Positions 20,403 to 28,737 of a stretch of DNA of 64,000 nt are shown here, one piece after another. The first letter of the stretch is position 1; the number at the start of each line of letters is the position of its first letter. The stretch is from CAVTWH01 sp963794685 (lineage in GTDB: Bacteria; Actinomycetota; Actinomycetes; Mycobacteriales; Micromonosporaceae). A model generated the notes under the pieces. That model ran no database searches. It was not told where the DNA came from and saw nothing but the letters and a program-made list of their open reading frames with translations. A program made the translations under genes and the position numbers. The stretch spans positions 186,001 to 250,000 of the forward strand of contig CAWCFK010000015.1 of NCBI GenBank assembly GCA_963794685.1, written 5' to 3'.

Positions 20403-20803
20403 TTGCGCTTCTTCGTGGTCTTCTCCACGAAGCCACCGAGAATCCAGCCGGCGAGGCTGATGATGAGCGCCCCGAAGATCGCGTTCCAGAATCCGTGCAC
20501 CTCGAACGGGACGTCGAGCTTGCCGCAGATCCAGCTGGTCAGCCAGAGCAGCAGCCCGTTCACCACCAGCGCGACCAGGCCCAGGGTGAGCAGGTAGAAG
20601 GCGCAGCCGATGGTCTTCACGATCGGCTTGATGACGGCGTTGACGACACCGAAGATCAGTGCCACCACGACCAGGGTGAGGATCTTCTTCCACAGCGTGT
20701 CGGTGGTGAGGCTGATCCCGGGCAGCGCCGTGGCCACCCAGACCGCCGCAGCGCTGGCGGCCAGCCGGAGGATGAATCGGAGGAGACCTGACATGCGCGG
20801 CAT
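20399..20803 (-). CDS. Phage holin family IV-like membrane protein
   Basis: A 134-aa protein with four hydrophobic helices and a KTTKKRK tail. The pattern (GVVNAVIKPIVKTIGCAFYLLTLGL, then WICGKLDVPFEVHGFWNAIFGALIISL) fits the mycobacterial 4-TMS holin superfamily, chromosomal proteins of unknown role. ATG 20794 is an alternative start. No phage genes are nearby, so lysis is unlikely. Confidence 0.8.
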   Translation of the reverse strand: MPRMSGLLRFILRLAASAAAVWVATALPGISLTTDTLWKKILTLVVVALIFGVVNAVIKPIVKTIGCAFYLLTLGLVALVVNGLLLWLTSWICGKLDVPFEVHGFWNAIFGALIISLAGWILGGFVEKTTKKRK

Positions 20804-20862
20804 CGTCCCACGGCACAGCCGGCGCGGACCACCCCGTCAGCATGCCCGGTCAGCGCGCCCGG

Positions 20863-22764
20863 TCAGCTCGCCAGGACCCGGGTCACCGCGCCGATCACCT
20901 GCTGTTCCACCGGAGTAGCGCAGAGTTGGGCCCAGCGCACGGTACGCCGGCTGACCAGCCCCACCATGTCGTCCCGGATCCGGGTCAGCCAGGCGTGCCC
21001 CTCACCGAGTCCCAGCACCGCGCCGGCCAGCTCCGCCTCGCCCGGCCGCAGCGGTTGCAGGATCACCAGATCCGCCCGGCCCAGCGCATCGAGGTCCACA
21101 GTGGACACGTCGTCGCGGACGACCAGGGTGGTACGCCACGGTCCGGGCGGCACCGGGTCGGCCGGCACCGGCCCGACATCGAGCACCACCAGCTGCGGCG
21201 TGGTCGCGCTCGCCGCCGGCAGGTTGAACGAGGTGCCGGGCGGGGCCAGCGCCACCGCGTCGGTCGGCCCGGCGACGCCGCGCAGCAGGTGGTCCCAGGA
21301 CTCCGGCCGGCCGCTCTGCACCACCACCTGGGTACCCAGCGCGAGCGCGCGGAGCACCACGGTGGCCGCCGCCCGCCCGCCGCCGATCAGCATGGCCCGG
21401 GTCGGATCGGCCCGCAGCAGATGTACCGTCACCGGCTGCCCGTGCCGGTTTCGGCCGAGCATCAACCCGGCCGCCGGCACCGTCAACCGCCCGCTGCCGC
21501 CGTTGCTGCCCACGCTGGTGCCGTTGCCGCTCAGCCCCGTGCCGTTGGTGCCCACGCTGGTGCCGTTGGTGCTCACGCCGGTGCCGTTGCTGCCGAGGCC
21601 ACCGGCGGGGGTGGGCGCGGGTGCGGTGGTCGGTTCCGGTGCGCGGGATGCCAGCGGCAGGGTGCACACCAGGCCGGGGAGTTGCCGTCCGTCAGCACGG
21701 CCGGCGTGGCCGCCCAGCGACGCGCACAACCGCTCCAGCTCCCGCTGCGCCAGCGCCAGCCAGGAAGGATCGGGGGCGGCGAGCCGGACCGTCAGCAGCC
21801 CGGTTCCGTCCGGTGGCTCGGCTGCCCCCGCCGGGTCGGTGCTGGCTGGCTGGGTGGGCGGTCGCTGGGCGGTGAACGCCACGGTGACCTCCCCCGCCGG
21901 TACCGCGAGCAGCCGGGTGAGCAGGTCCGGGGCGACTACCGGGGGCAGTTGCGGGTGGAAGACCGCCTGGTGGCGGCCGCCGAGTTGCAGCCCACCCCAG
22001 CCCTCCCGGACCGGCAGACCGGCCCGGTGCGGGGCAAGGTCGGTCAGCGCCCGGGCCAGCGCCGCAGGTGGGAGCACCTGCGCGGTCAGGCCGTCGCGGG
22101 CCAGTCGGGCACGGGTCCGGCGCACCGCCCCGAGCAGCACCGGAGTCAGCTCACTGGGCGTGGTACCCGGATGTGCGCTCACCCGGATCGCGACCAGGAT
22201 GCGCAGCGACGCCGGCACGGTGCCCTCCGTCAACTGCCGGTACGAGCTGGCCGGCACCCCGTTGCCCCGGCCGGGTCCGGGCGCCGGCCGAGCCTGCACG
22301 AGTACCTGCACCACCAGCGCGGGCGCGTCGGCCCCGGCCGGCCCGAACAGCGCCTGCGGCGGCGGCAGGGTCAGCGCCGTGCCGGTCAGCAGCGTGCCCG
22401 GATCACCGATGTCCAGCACCGCGACCAGGCCCTCGGCGTCGTGCAGGACGCCAACCGGGCCGGTATCGGACTCTGCCTGGGCCAGCCGGCCGCCCGGGGC
22501 GAGCAGGCCGAACAGTTCCGGGTTGGCGGCGCCGGCCCGACGCAGCCGACGTCGTCGGGTGGCGTAGCTGAGGCCGAGCGCGGTCCACCCGTACAGCCAG
22601 CGGCCCCGGAACCGGCCGAGACTGAGCACCAGCAGTGGCACGGCGAGCAGCACGCCGACGGCGAGAGTGAGCGCGGTGCCGGTACCCACGCCGAAAGCCA
22701 GCAGTACCAGGGCGATCTCGGCACCGACCAACTGTCCACTGTGCAACAGGCGGTTGTCGGCCAC
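20863..22764 (-). CDS. eccE: Type VII secretion protein EccE
   Basis: EccE is the peripheral membrane component of the ESX translocon. This 633-aa protein has two N-terminal helices (LVGAEIALVLLAFGVGTGTALTLA and VGVLLAVPLLVLSLGRFRGRWLYGW) followed by a cytoplasmic body, as in the family. A GTG start with GAGGGGG upstream is divergent from eccB. A low-complexity linker rich in Asn-Gly-Thr/Ser splits the body near residue 395-430. Assignment rests on topology, gene position next to eccB and general similarity; EccE is poorly conserved. Confidence 0.82.
   Translation of the reverse strand: MADNRLLHSGQLVGAEIALVLLAFGVGTGTALTLAVGVLLAVPLLVLSLGRFRGRWLYGWTALGLSYATRRRRLRRAGAANPELFGLLAPGGRLAQAESDTGPVGVLHDAEGLVAVLDIGDPGTLLTGTALTLPPPQALFGPAGADAPALVVQVLVQARPAPGPGRGNGVPASSYRQLTEGTVPASLRILVAIRVSAHPGTTPSELTPVLLGAVRRTRARLARDGLTAQVLPPAALARALTDLAPHRAGLPVREGWGGLQLGGRHQAVFHPQLPPVVAPDLLTRLLAVPAGEVTVAFTAQRPPTQPASTDPAGAAEPPDGTGLLTVRLAAPDPSWLALAQRELERLCASLGGHAGRADGRQLPGLVCTLPLASRAPEPTTAPAPTPAGGLGSNGTGVSTNGTSVGTNGTGLSGNGTSVGSNGGSGRLTVPAAGLMLGRNRHGQPVTVHLLRADPTRAMLIGGGRAAATVVLRALALGTQVVVQSGRPESWDHLLRGVAGPTDAVALAPPGTSFNLPAASATTPQLVVLDVGPVPADPVPPGPWRTTLVVRDDVSTVDLDALGRADLVILQPLRPGEAELAGAVLGLGEGHAWLTRIRDDMVGLVSRRTVRWAQLCATPVEQQVIGAVTRVLAS
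21491..21600 (-). repeat. Asn-Gly-Thr/Ser repeat tract inside eccE
   Basis: On the minus strand this stretch encodes repeated units such as SNGTGVS, TNGTSVG and SGNGTSVG, about seven residues (21 bp) each. It likely forms a flexible, length-variable linker. Confidence 0.75.
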
Positions 22765-22874
22765 CGGTACCCCCTCGTCACATCGCGGCCGGGAGCGGCC
22801 GGCAGGCCTCGGTCACCGTCGATGTCTCCGGCCGCCTATCGTAGAGCCCCGAGCCGTCTACCGGGGGAGGGGCG

Positions 22875-24254
22875 ATGGCATCCCGCACGGATCAGCTGCA
22901 CTCGTACCAGTTTTCGGCGCAGCGCGTGGTGAGCGCACTGGTGTTGCGCGAGCCCGATCCGGCCCAGTCGCCGGGCCGGCGGCTGGCCGGCGCGACGATG
23001 GCCGGCATCCTGCTGGCCGCCCTGTCGCTGGCCGGGGTGGCGGTTTACGGCCTGCTCACCACGGGCGGCTCCACCGACTGGCGGACCTCGCAGACGGTGA
23101 TCGTGGAGAAGGAGACCGGCGCGCGCTACGTCTACCTGGACCAGACGCTGTACCCGGTGCTCAACTACGCCTCGGCGCGGCTGCTGGTCGGCGGCGAGGC
23201 GGGGCTCACGACGGTCACCGCGAAGCAGTTGGCGCAGGTGGCGCGGGGCGCGCCGGTGGGTATCCCCGGCGCGCCGGATTCGCTGCCCGGTCAGGGCAGC
23301 CTGCTGGGTGACGGGTGGAGCGTGTGCTCCGCGCGACCGACCGGCGACGGCGCCGCGGGCGCCCCCGGTTCGGTGCTGTTCGTCGGCTCAGCGCCCGGCG
23401 GTGGTCGACAGCTGGCCGAGCAGGGGGTGCTCGGCCAGACCCCGGACGGCACCCGGTACCTGATCTGGCACGCCACCGCGCTGCGGATCCCCCGCTGGCC
23501 GCTGGTGCAGAGCGCGTTCAGCTGGGGCGGCGAGACACCCGTCCCGCTTGCCCCGGCGCTGGTGAGCGCGCTGGTCGGCGGCCCCGACCTGACTCCGACC
23601 GAGGTGCCCGAGCTGGGCCAGTCCTCGACCCGGCTCACCCAGTACCGGATCGGCACGGTGCTGGTCTCCCAGCGCTCCGACGGGGTGCGCCAGTACGGCG
23701 TGGTGCTCGGCGCCGGGCTCGCGCCGATCTCGCAGGTGCAGGCCGATCTGCTGCTCGCCGACCCGGACGTGGCGCACAAGGTGGGGCGCGGCACGGCCGT
23801 GGAGATCGCGCAGAGCGAGTACGCCCAGCTGCCGCCGGCCAGCCTGCCCGACCCGACTGCCGCGCTGCCCCGGACCACGCCGGAGTTGGCCCGGCCGGGG
23901 GCTGCCGCGGCGGTGTGCACGACGGCGCCGGTTGCCGGGGCGGGGACCGTGACGGTGGACGCCGGGGTGGACGCGGTGCGCGGCGTGGTCACCGCGGGCG
24001 GTGGGTTGGCCGACCGGATCGTGGTACCCGCGGGGCGCGGCGCACTGGTCGAGTCGGTCGCCTCGGCCACCGCGTCGGGTGGGGCGCTGAGCCTGGTCAC
24101 CGATGTCGGCCGGCGGTACCCGCTGCCCACCGTGCAGGTCGCCGGGCTGCTCGGGTACGCCGACCGGACCCCGGTACGGGTGCCCGCCGCGTTGGTGGCG
24201 ATGCTGCCCGCAGGACCGGTGCTTGACCCGGCGGCCGCCCGCCAACCGGCTTGA
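22875..24254 (+). CDS. eccB: Type VII secretion protein EccB
   Basis: EccB is the mainly periplasmic core subunit of the ESX translocon. The family N-terminus RTDQLHSYQFSAQRVVSALV leads to one transmembrane helix (residues 40-62) and an extracytoplasmic domain with RYVYLDQTLYPVLNYASARLL. 459 aa, usual length. ATG follows GGGAGGGGCG. It is divergent from eccE and upstream of two WXG100 genes. Two extracellular cysteines (WSVCSAR, AAVCTTA) probably form the family disulfide. Confidence 0.94.
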   Translation: MASRTDQLHSYQFSAQRVVSALVLREPDPAQSPGRRLAGATMAGILLAALSLAGVAVYGLLTTGGSTDWRTSQTVIVEKETGARYVYLDQTLYPVLNYASARLLVGGEAGLTTVTAKQLAQVARGAPVGIPGAPDSLPGQGSLLGDGWSVCSARPTGDGAAGAPGSVLFVGSAPGGGRQLAEQGVLGQTPDGTRYLIWHATALRIPRWPLVQSAFSWGGETPVPLAPALVSALVGGPDLTPTEVPELGQSSTRLTQYRIGTVLVSQRSDGVRQYGVVLGAGLAPISQVQADLLLADPDVAHKVGRGTAVEIAQSEYAQLPPASLPDPTAALPRTTPELARPGAAAAVCTTAPVAGAGTVTVDAGVDAVRGVVTAGGGLADRIVVPAGRGALVESVASATASGGALSLVTDVGRRYPLPTVQVAGLLGYADRTPVRVPAALVAMLPAGPVLDPAAARQPA

Positions 24255-24418
24255 CCCGTCCGTGCATCCTGGGCGTCTTGGGTAACTTCCAGAGGAATGC
24301 CGGAAGTTATCCACAGGTAGCGATCGAGGGTGGCGAAGCATCGAACTCTGCCACTACCGTCAGCGAGGTCCGAGATACCAAGGGCATTGACGATTCAGGG
24401 GAGCGGGGTGAGTCGCAG

Positions 24419-24736
24419 GTGAGCACGACCCAGGCAGAAGCCCAAGTGATGCGGGATACCGCGACGAAGTTCAACAACGTCAACGAGGGCCTGCAGCAGA
24501 TGCTGCGACAGCTGATGAGCGAGTTGGAGGTGCTCCAGTCGGCTTGGCGGGGCCGTGGCGGCACGACCTTCACCCAGGTGAAGGTGCAGTGGTCCAACGA
24601 TCAGAAGGCACTGCACCAGGCGTTGACGGAGACCGCCGAGGCGATTCGCAAGGCCTCCGGCACCTACTCCGCCACCGACGACAGCGCCGCCACCACGGTC
24701 GGGGCCGCCGGCTCCGGCCGGATCCTGCCACTGTAG
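24419..24736 (+). CDS. WXG100 family type VII secretion substrate
   Basis: A 105-aa helical-hairpin protein of the Esx type; the WRG turn lies near residue 43, and AETIRKAS-like spacing follows. WXG100 proteins are secreted as dimers by ESX systems. GTG 24419 gives the usual length; the frame stays open upstream to 24251 without similarity. It forms a pair with the next gene 17 bp downstream, the typical EsxB/EsxA arrangement. Confidence 0.88.
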   Translation: MSTTQAEAQVMRDTATKFNNVNEGLQQMLRQLMSELEVLQSAWRGRGGTTFTQVKVQWSNDQKALHQALTETAEAIRKASGTYSATDDSAATTVGAAGSGRILPL

Positions 24737-24753
24737 ACACCGGGGAGACCGCG

Positions 24754-25053
24754 ATGACCACCTCCGACGGCACGCTCGTCGTCAGCTTCGCCGCCCTGCA
24801 CAAGGCCAGCGAGGACATCCAGACCGCACTCAACGCTCTGCACAGCCAACTCGACCAGTTGGAGCGCGACGCCGCTCCGCTGGTCGCCAGCTGGGGCGGC
24901 GACGCCCGCGAGGCCTACGACGCCAAACAGGCCAAGTGGCGTACCGCCGCCGAGGACCTGGCCGGAGTGTTGCGAGGCATCAAGGTGGCGGTCGACCGCT
25001 CGGCCAACGAGTACCTGACCGCCGAGAGCGCCAACCGCAACCTGTTCAGCTGA
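24754..25053 (+). CDS. WXG100 family type VII secretion substrate
   Basis: A 99-aa WXG100 protein: two helices around WGGDAREAYDAKQAKWR, with WGG as the WXG turn near residue 46. GGGGAG lies just upstream of ATG 24754. Likely heterodimer partner of the preceding protein and substrate of the EccB/EccE machine. Confidence 0.92.
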   Translation: MTTSDGTLVVSFAALHKASEDIQTALNALHSQLDQLERDAAPLVASWGGDAREAYDAKQAKWRTAAEDLAGVLRGIKVAVDRSANEYLTAESANRNLFS

Positions 25054-25143
25054 GCGCCCGCCCGGATCATGCGCCATCCACGGTGGACCGGGGGCGGTCA
25101 CCGTTGGTCGCGTGCAGTGGTTGATCCGGCTGCGGAGGAAAGG

Positions 25144-25179
25144 GCGGTGGCCGGGCTACGAGACAGGCCCGGCCACCGC
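25144..25179. terminator. Perfect 13-bp hairpin between convergent genes
   Basis: GCGGTGGCCGGGC (25144-25156) pairs fully with GCCCGGCCACCGC (25167-25179) around a 10-nt loop. It lies between the WXG100 pair and the convergent hydrolase and can serve both strands. Confidence 0.85.
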
Positions 25180-25215
25180 TTCCGTTCTCTGCCAACGGAT
25201 CAGGTAGCGGCTAAG

Positions 25216-26028
25216 TCAGTTCACCGGGGCGTTGCCGGTGCGATCGAGGAAGCTCAGGGCAGTCTCGGCGATTTCCCGCCAGCCGTGGTCGACCGGCAGC
25301 GAATGCCCCCGATCCGGGAAGATCTTCAGCTCGGTGACGCCGGTGTTCTTCTTCGTCTGGATCTTGTATGCCGCGCGGACGGTGGCCGCCGGTACCGTCC
25401 GGTCCAGTCCTGCGCCGATCATCAGCAGCGGGCCACGCTCGTGGGTCGTGTCCACGGCCGCCTCACTCTTCGGCGTGAAGTTGGCCAGGCCGGCCTGGAA
25501 CAGCGGACGCCCCGGCCCGGGAATCGCGTACTTCTCGAAGATCTCGTCCGACTCCTCGCGGGGTACCGCGCTCGCGAAGTTTTTGGCGAACGAGTCCGCC
25601 GTATGCGACCAGGTCTTCGTGCGCAGCGCCGGCTTGGACAGGATCGGGAAGGCGCTCTGCAACTGGGCGAGCGGCAGCCCCAGGATGCCCTTGAACTGGG
25701 CCGGGCTGATGGCCACACAGGCCCGGCTGACCCCGGTGCTGTGCAGCTTCTCGGCGATCAGGCCACCGAAGGAGTGACCGATCACCACCGGCTTCGCGGC
25801 CAGGCTGGCGATCACCTCGGCGTAGCCGGCGGTGATCTCGGCCAGCCCACGGTTGTTGAGTGCCTCCGGGTGCTCCCGGGTCTGTGCGGCGGTGTCGGCG
25901 TCGCCGGGCCACGGCGGCGCGACCGGCGCGTACCCGTGCCCGGTGAACTCCTCGATCCAGTTGTCCCAGCTCGTCGAGTGCATCCACAGGCCGTGGACGA
26001 AGACCACCGGGATCGGTTCGTCGCTCAT
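25216..26028 (-). CDS. Alpha/beta hydrolase
   Basis: A 270-aa serine hydrolase fold protein: oxyanion loop VFVHGLWMHSTSW, nucleophile elbow IGHSFGG near residue 92, a late aspartate (GAGLDRTVPA) and a catalytic histidine (DRGHSLPVD). Substrate unknown. It is divergent from an AraC regulator across 233 bp, a common pairing in which the regulator controls the enzyme. The two sit inside the type VII island. Confidence 0.88.
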   Translation of the reverse strand: MSDEPIPVVFVHGLWMHSTSWDNWIEEFTGHGYAPVAPPWPGDADTAAQTREHPEALNNRGLAEITAGYAEVIASLAAKPVVIGHSFGGLIAEKLHSTGVSRACVAISPAQFKGILGLPLAQLQSAFPILSKPALRTKTWSHTADSFAKNFASAVPREESDEIFEKYAIPGPGRPLFQAGLANFTPKSEAAVDTTHERGPLLMIGAGLDRTVPAATVRAAYKIQTKKNTGVTELKIFPDRGHSLPVDHGWREIAETALSFLDRTGNAPVN

Positions 26029-26261
26029 GTCGTTGTCCGTCTCATCTGGTGCGGTGCCAATCGGAAACGATCTTCGCAGCGTCGACCGCAGGTCATTTGC
26101 CTGTGTCCGCACGGGTCTTGTCTGTGCCTGCCTGGAATTGGCAAGTCGTGGGCCTTCGATCGGCAATCTGAGCATGCCATCATTCGGCCGCGAAGGGTTG
26201 CCCGGTTGCCGCCGGCGACGGAGCGGACCGGCCACCGGACGGTGAGCGAGGGAGGGCTGCC

Positions 26262-27383
26262 GTGCGCATTCTGGACACCACGGCGCTGCCGGTGTGGGAG
26301 CGCGCAGCCGCGTTCCACGCTGCCGTCCAGTCCGCGTCGGTACCCTGCCTGACCGCGCTCGACGGGCCACCGGAACGGTTCAACGCCCGTATCGACCTGA
26401 GCGAGCTCGGTACCACCACCGTGTTCAGCACCGACGCCACCGGCATCCGCCTGCTGCGTACCCCCCGACACGTCCGCCAGGCCGGCCCGCCGGTACTGGC
26501 CGTGGGGCTGCAGTTGCGTGGCGTGGGCCGGTACCGGCAGGCCGGTCGTGTCGAGGAGCTACCCGCCGGTCGGCTGCTCTTCTCCGACCTGTCCGCGCCC
26601 TACGACTTCGCCTGGAAGGGGCGGGGCGCGGCGACCGCGTACCAGATCGGCTACGACGAACTCGGATTGGACGTGGACACCGTCCGGCTGGCCCAGCCCG
26701 CGTTACGCCGCAGCCCCCTGTACGGCCTGGTCACCGCCCACATCCGCCGACTTACCCGGGATGCGGAGCGGCTGCGCGGCGACCCCGGCCTGGCTGGGCT
26801 GCTGACGGCCACCGGCGACCTGATCCGGGCGTTGGCGGTCAGCGCCGCCGCCCGGGGCGACCACGAGGAGCGGGCGGTCCTCGCCCAGACCCTGCTCACC
26901 CGGGTACACGCGTATGTCGGGCAGCACCTGGCCGATCCCGGGCTGACGCCGGCCCGGATCGCCGCCGCGCACAACATCTCCGAGCGCTACCTCTACCGGC
27001 TGCTCGCCGGGGCGGGCACCAGTCTGGAGCAGTGGATCATCGAGCGCCGGTTGGCCGAGGCGCGGGCACAACTCCGCTCGCCCGTCGGCCGACGGCAGTC
27101 GATCAGCGCGGTGGCGCACAGTTGGGGCTTCGCCAGCGCCGCCCACTTCACCCGCCGCTTCCGGGCCGCCTACGGACTCACCCCCGGCGAGTGGCAACGG
27201 GCCGCCGATCCGCCGCCGGCCCCGCAGCCCCCCGCTCCCCTTCTGCTCGACCCGTCGCCGGCACCGCGGGCCGGCCCGGCCACGAGCCACCAACGCCGCG
27301 CGCCGGCCGGCCGCCGGTCACTGGCCGCCGGGACGCCAGTTGCGGCGGGTACCGCGGGGCAGTGCCGTGGCGAGCAGGAGTAG
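26262..27383 (+). CDS. AraC family transcriptional regulator
   Basis: A 373-aa regulator with an N-terminal AraC-binding-like ligand domain and a C-terminal double helix-turn-helix (ARIAAAHNISERYLYRLLAGAGTSLEQWIIERRLAEAR, then ISAVAHSWGFASAAHFTRRFRAAYGLTPGEWQR). A Pro-rich tail of about 70 residues follows and overlaps mycP tail-to-tail by 66 bp. GTG 26262 follows GAGGGAGGG. It probably controls the divergent hydrolase. Confidence 0.9.
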   Translation: MRILDTTALPVWERAAAFHAAVQSASVPCLTALDGPPERFNARIDLSELGTTTVFSTDATGIRLLRTPRHVRQAGPPVLAVGLQLRGVGRYRQAGRVEELPAGRLLFSDLSAPYDFAWKGRGAATAYQIGYDELGLDVDTVRLAQPALRRSPLYGLVTAHIRRLTRDAERLRGDPGLAGLLTATGDLIRALAVSAAARGDHEERAVLAQTLLTRVHAYVGQHLADPGLTPARIAAAHNISERYLYRLLAGAGTSLEQWIIERRLAEARAQLRSPVGRRQSISAVAHSWGFASAAHFTRRFRAAYGLTPGEWQRAADPPPAPQPPAPLLLDPSPAPRAGPATSHQRRAPAGRRSLAAGTPVAAGTAGQCRGEQE

Positions 27384-28523
27384 CGCGCCGAGTACCAGCA
27401 CGCCGACACCGGTGACGGCGTAGGCGCGGGCGGAGTCGTCGGGCTCATCGCCCTGCGGTGCCGCGGCGGCGGGGGCCGGTGGCTGTCCGGGGGTACCGGT
27501 TCCGGCCGGGGCTGGCCAGCCGGCGGTGACCGCCCGGTAAGGGTTGACGATGCCGTACCCGTAGCTGGTGCTGTGCCCGCTGTCCGGTGCCGGGTCGGCG
27601 GTGGCGTACAGCCGGGCTGCCACCTGTGCCGGCGTGAGTCTGAGCATCGCGAAGCGTTGGAGGATCAGGGCGGCGGTACCGGCCACGAACGGCGCGGCGA
27701 AGCTGGTGCCCGCGAAAAGGGCCGTTCCGCCGGTCGGCACAGCCCCGGTGACCGCCTCCCCGGGCGCGGCGAGCTGCACGTAGTCGCCGATCTGGGAGGT
27801 GGCCGCCCGGTACCCGTCCGCGCCGATCGAGGCCACTGCGATCACCCCGGGGTAGCCGGCCGGGTACGCCACCGGATCTTCGCCACCGCCCGTGTTGTGC
27901 TGGTTGCCGGCCGCCGCGACCACCACGGTGCCGCGCGCCAACGCGTACCCGATCGCTTCCTGTAGTTCGCCGGAGGCGGTCACCGTCATCGAGATGTTGA
28001 TCACGCGTGCGCCCGCGTCGACGGCGGCGTGGACGGCCTGGGACAGCGCGCGCGGCCGGCCGGTGCGGCCGGAGCTGCCTTGCTCGGCGCTGTTCTCGGT
28101 GACCCGTAGGGCCAGGATGCGGACCCCGGGCGCGACCCCGCGCAGCCGGCTGCCGTCGCTCGGGGCGGCGGCGATGATGCTGGCCACCGCCGTGCCGTGG
28201 CCGAGGCAGTCCTGCCGGCCGTCGCTGTCGAGTACCCAGTCGCCGCCGCCGAGTACCCGGCCGCGTAGCTGCGGCTGGTCGGCGGCGACGCCGGAGTCAA
28301 GTACGGCGACGGTGATGCCCCGGCCGTCGGCGATGCCGTCCAGCCGGGCGAGGTCGTAGCGCTGCTGTTCCCAGGGTGGCGCGGTGGCCGACTGGGCGGC
28401 GGGCGGCCGTAGTTGGGATGGGCAGGCGCTGGCGGCGTGCGCGGCGACCGGAATGGTGACCGGGGTCACGGCGAGTGTGCCGACGACTGCGCCCAGGCAC
28501 AGCACAGCACGGCGGAAGCGCAC
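27318..28523 (-). CDS. mycP: Type VII secretion-associated serine protease mycosin
   Basis: A subtilisin-family (S8) protease of the ESX system, 401 aa. Order: Sec signal peptide (VLCLGAVVGTLAVTPVTIPVAAHAA), catalytic Asp in VAVLDSGVAADQ, His in DCLGHGTAVASI, Ser in FAGTSFAAPFVAG, then a Pro-rich linker and a C-terminal transmembrane anchor (GVGVLVLGALLLLATAL), the mycosin layout. GTG 28523 is chosen because TACGAT lies exactly six bases upstream, pointing to leaderless transcription. A longer frame to 29615 is an antisense shadow. Confidence 0.93.
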   Translation of the reverse strand: MRFRRAVLCLGAVVGTLAVTPVTIPVAAHAASACPSQLRPPAAQSATAPPWEQQRYDLARLDGIADGRGITVAVLDSGVAADQPQLRGRVLGGGDWVLDSDGRQDCLGHGTAVASIIAAAPSDGSRLRGVAPGVRILALRVTENSAEQGSSGRTGRPRALSQAVHAAVDAGARVINISMTVTASGELQEAIGYALARGTVVVAAAGNQHNTGGGEDPVAYPAGYPGVIAVASIGADGYRAATSQIGDYVQLAAPGEAVTGAVPTGGTALFAGTSFAAPFVAGTAALILQRFAMLRLTPAQVAARLYATADPAPDSGHSTSYGYGIVNPYRAVTAGWPAPAGTGTPGQPPAPAAAAPQGDEPDDSARAYAVTGVGVLVLGALLLLATALPRGTRRNWRPGGQ

Positions 28524-28529
28524 CCCGGG

Positions 28530-28535
28530 ATCGTA
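28530..28535 (-). promoter_or_regulatory. Leaderless -10 element of mycP
   Basis: TACGAT on the minus strand, six bases before the mycP GTG. TANNNT with a 6-7 nt gap puts the transcription start on the start codon. Confidence 0.6.
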
Positions 28536-28737
28536 TCGACGGCCGGCACTGCGCCGCTGCCCCGGGTACCGGACAACCCGGATGCCGGTCCAGGCGAGGG
28601 CCGGCTGGCCGGTGCGGTGAGTCCGGGGTGGCCGACCAGCCGGTGGGAATGCAGGGGACGCCAGGCTGTGCGCCGGGCGCTTAGCCTTGTAGGTTAAGTC
28701 GGCGGAACTCATTCGAAGGTCGGTGGAGGTGTGGCCC

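Noticed and set aside
20399..20803. Prophage holin
   Set aside because: No other phage genes are nearby, and this family is chromosomal in actinomycetes.
24307..24315. TTATCCACA, a perfect DnaA box, upstream of the first WXG100 gene
   Set aside because: It is a single copy with no AT-rich region or dnaA/dnaN neighbours, so it is not an origin.
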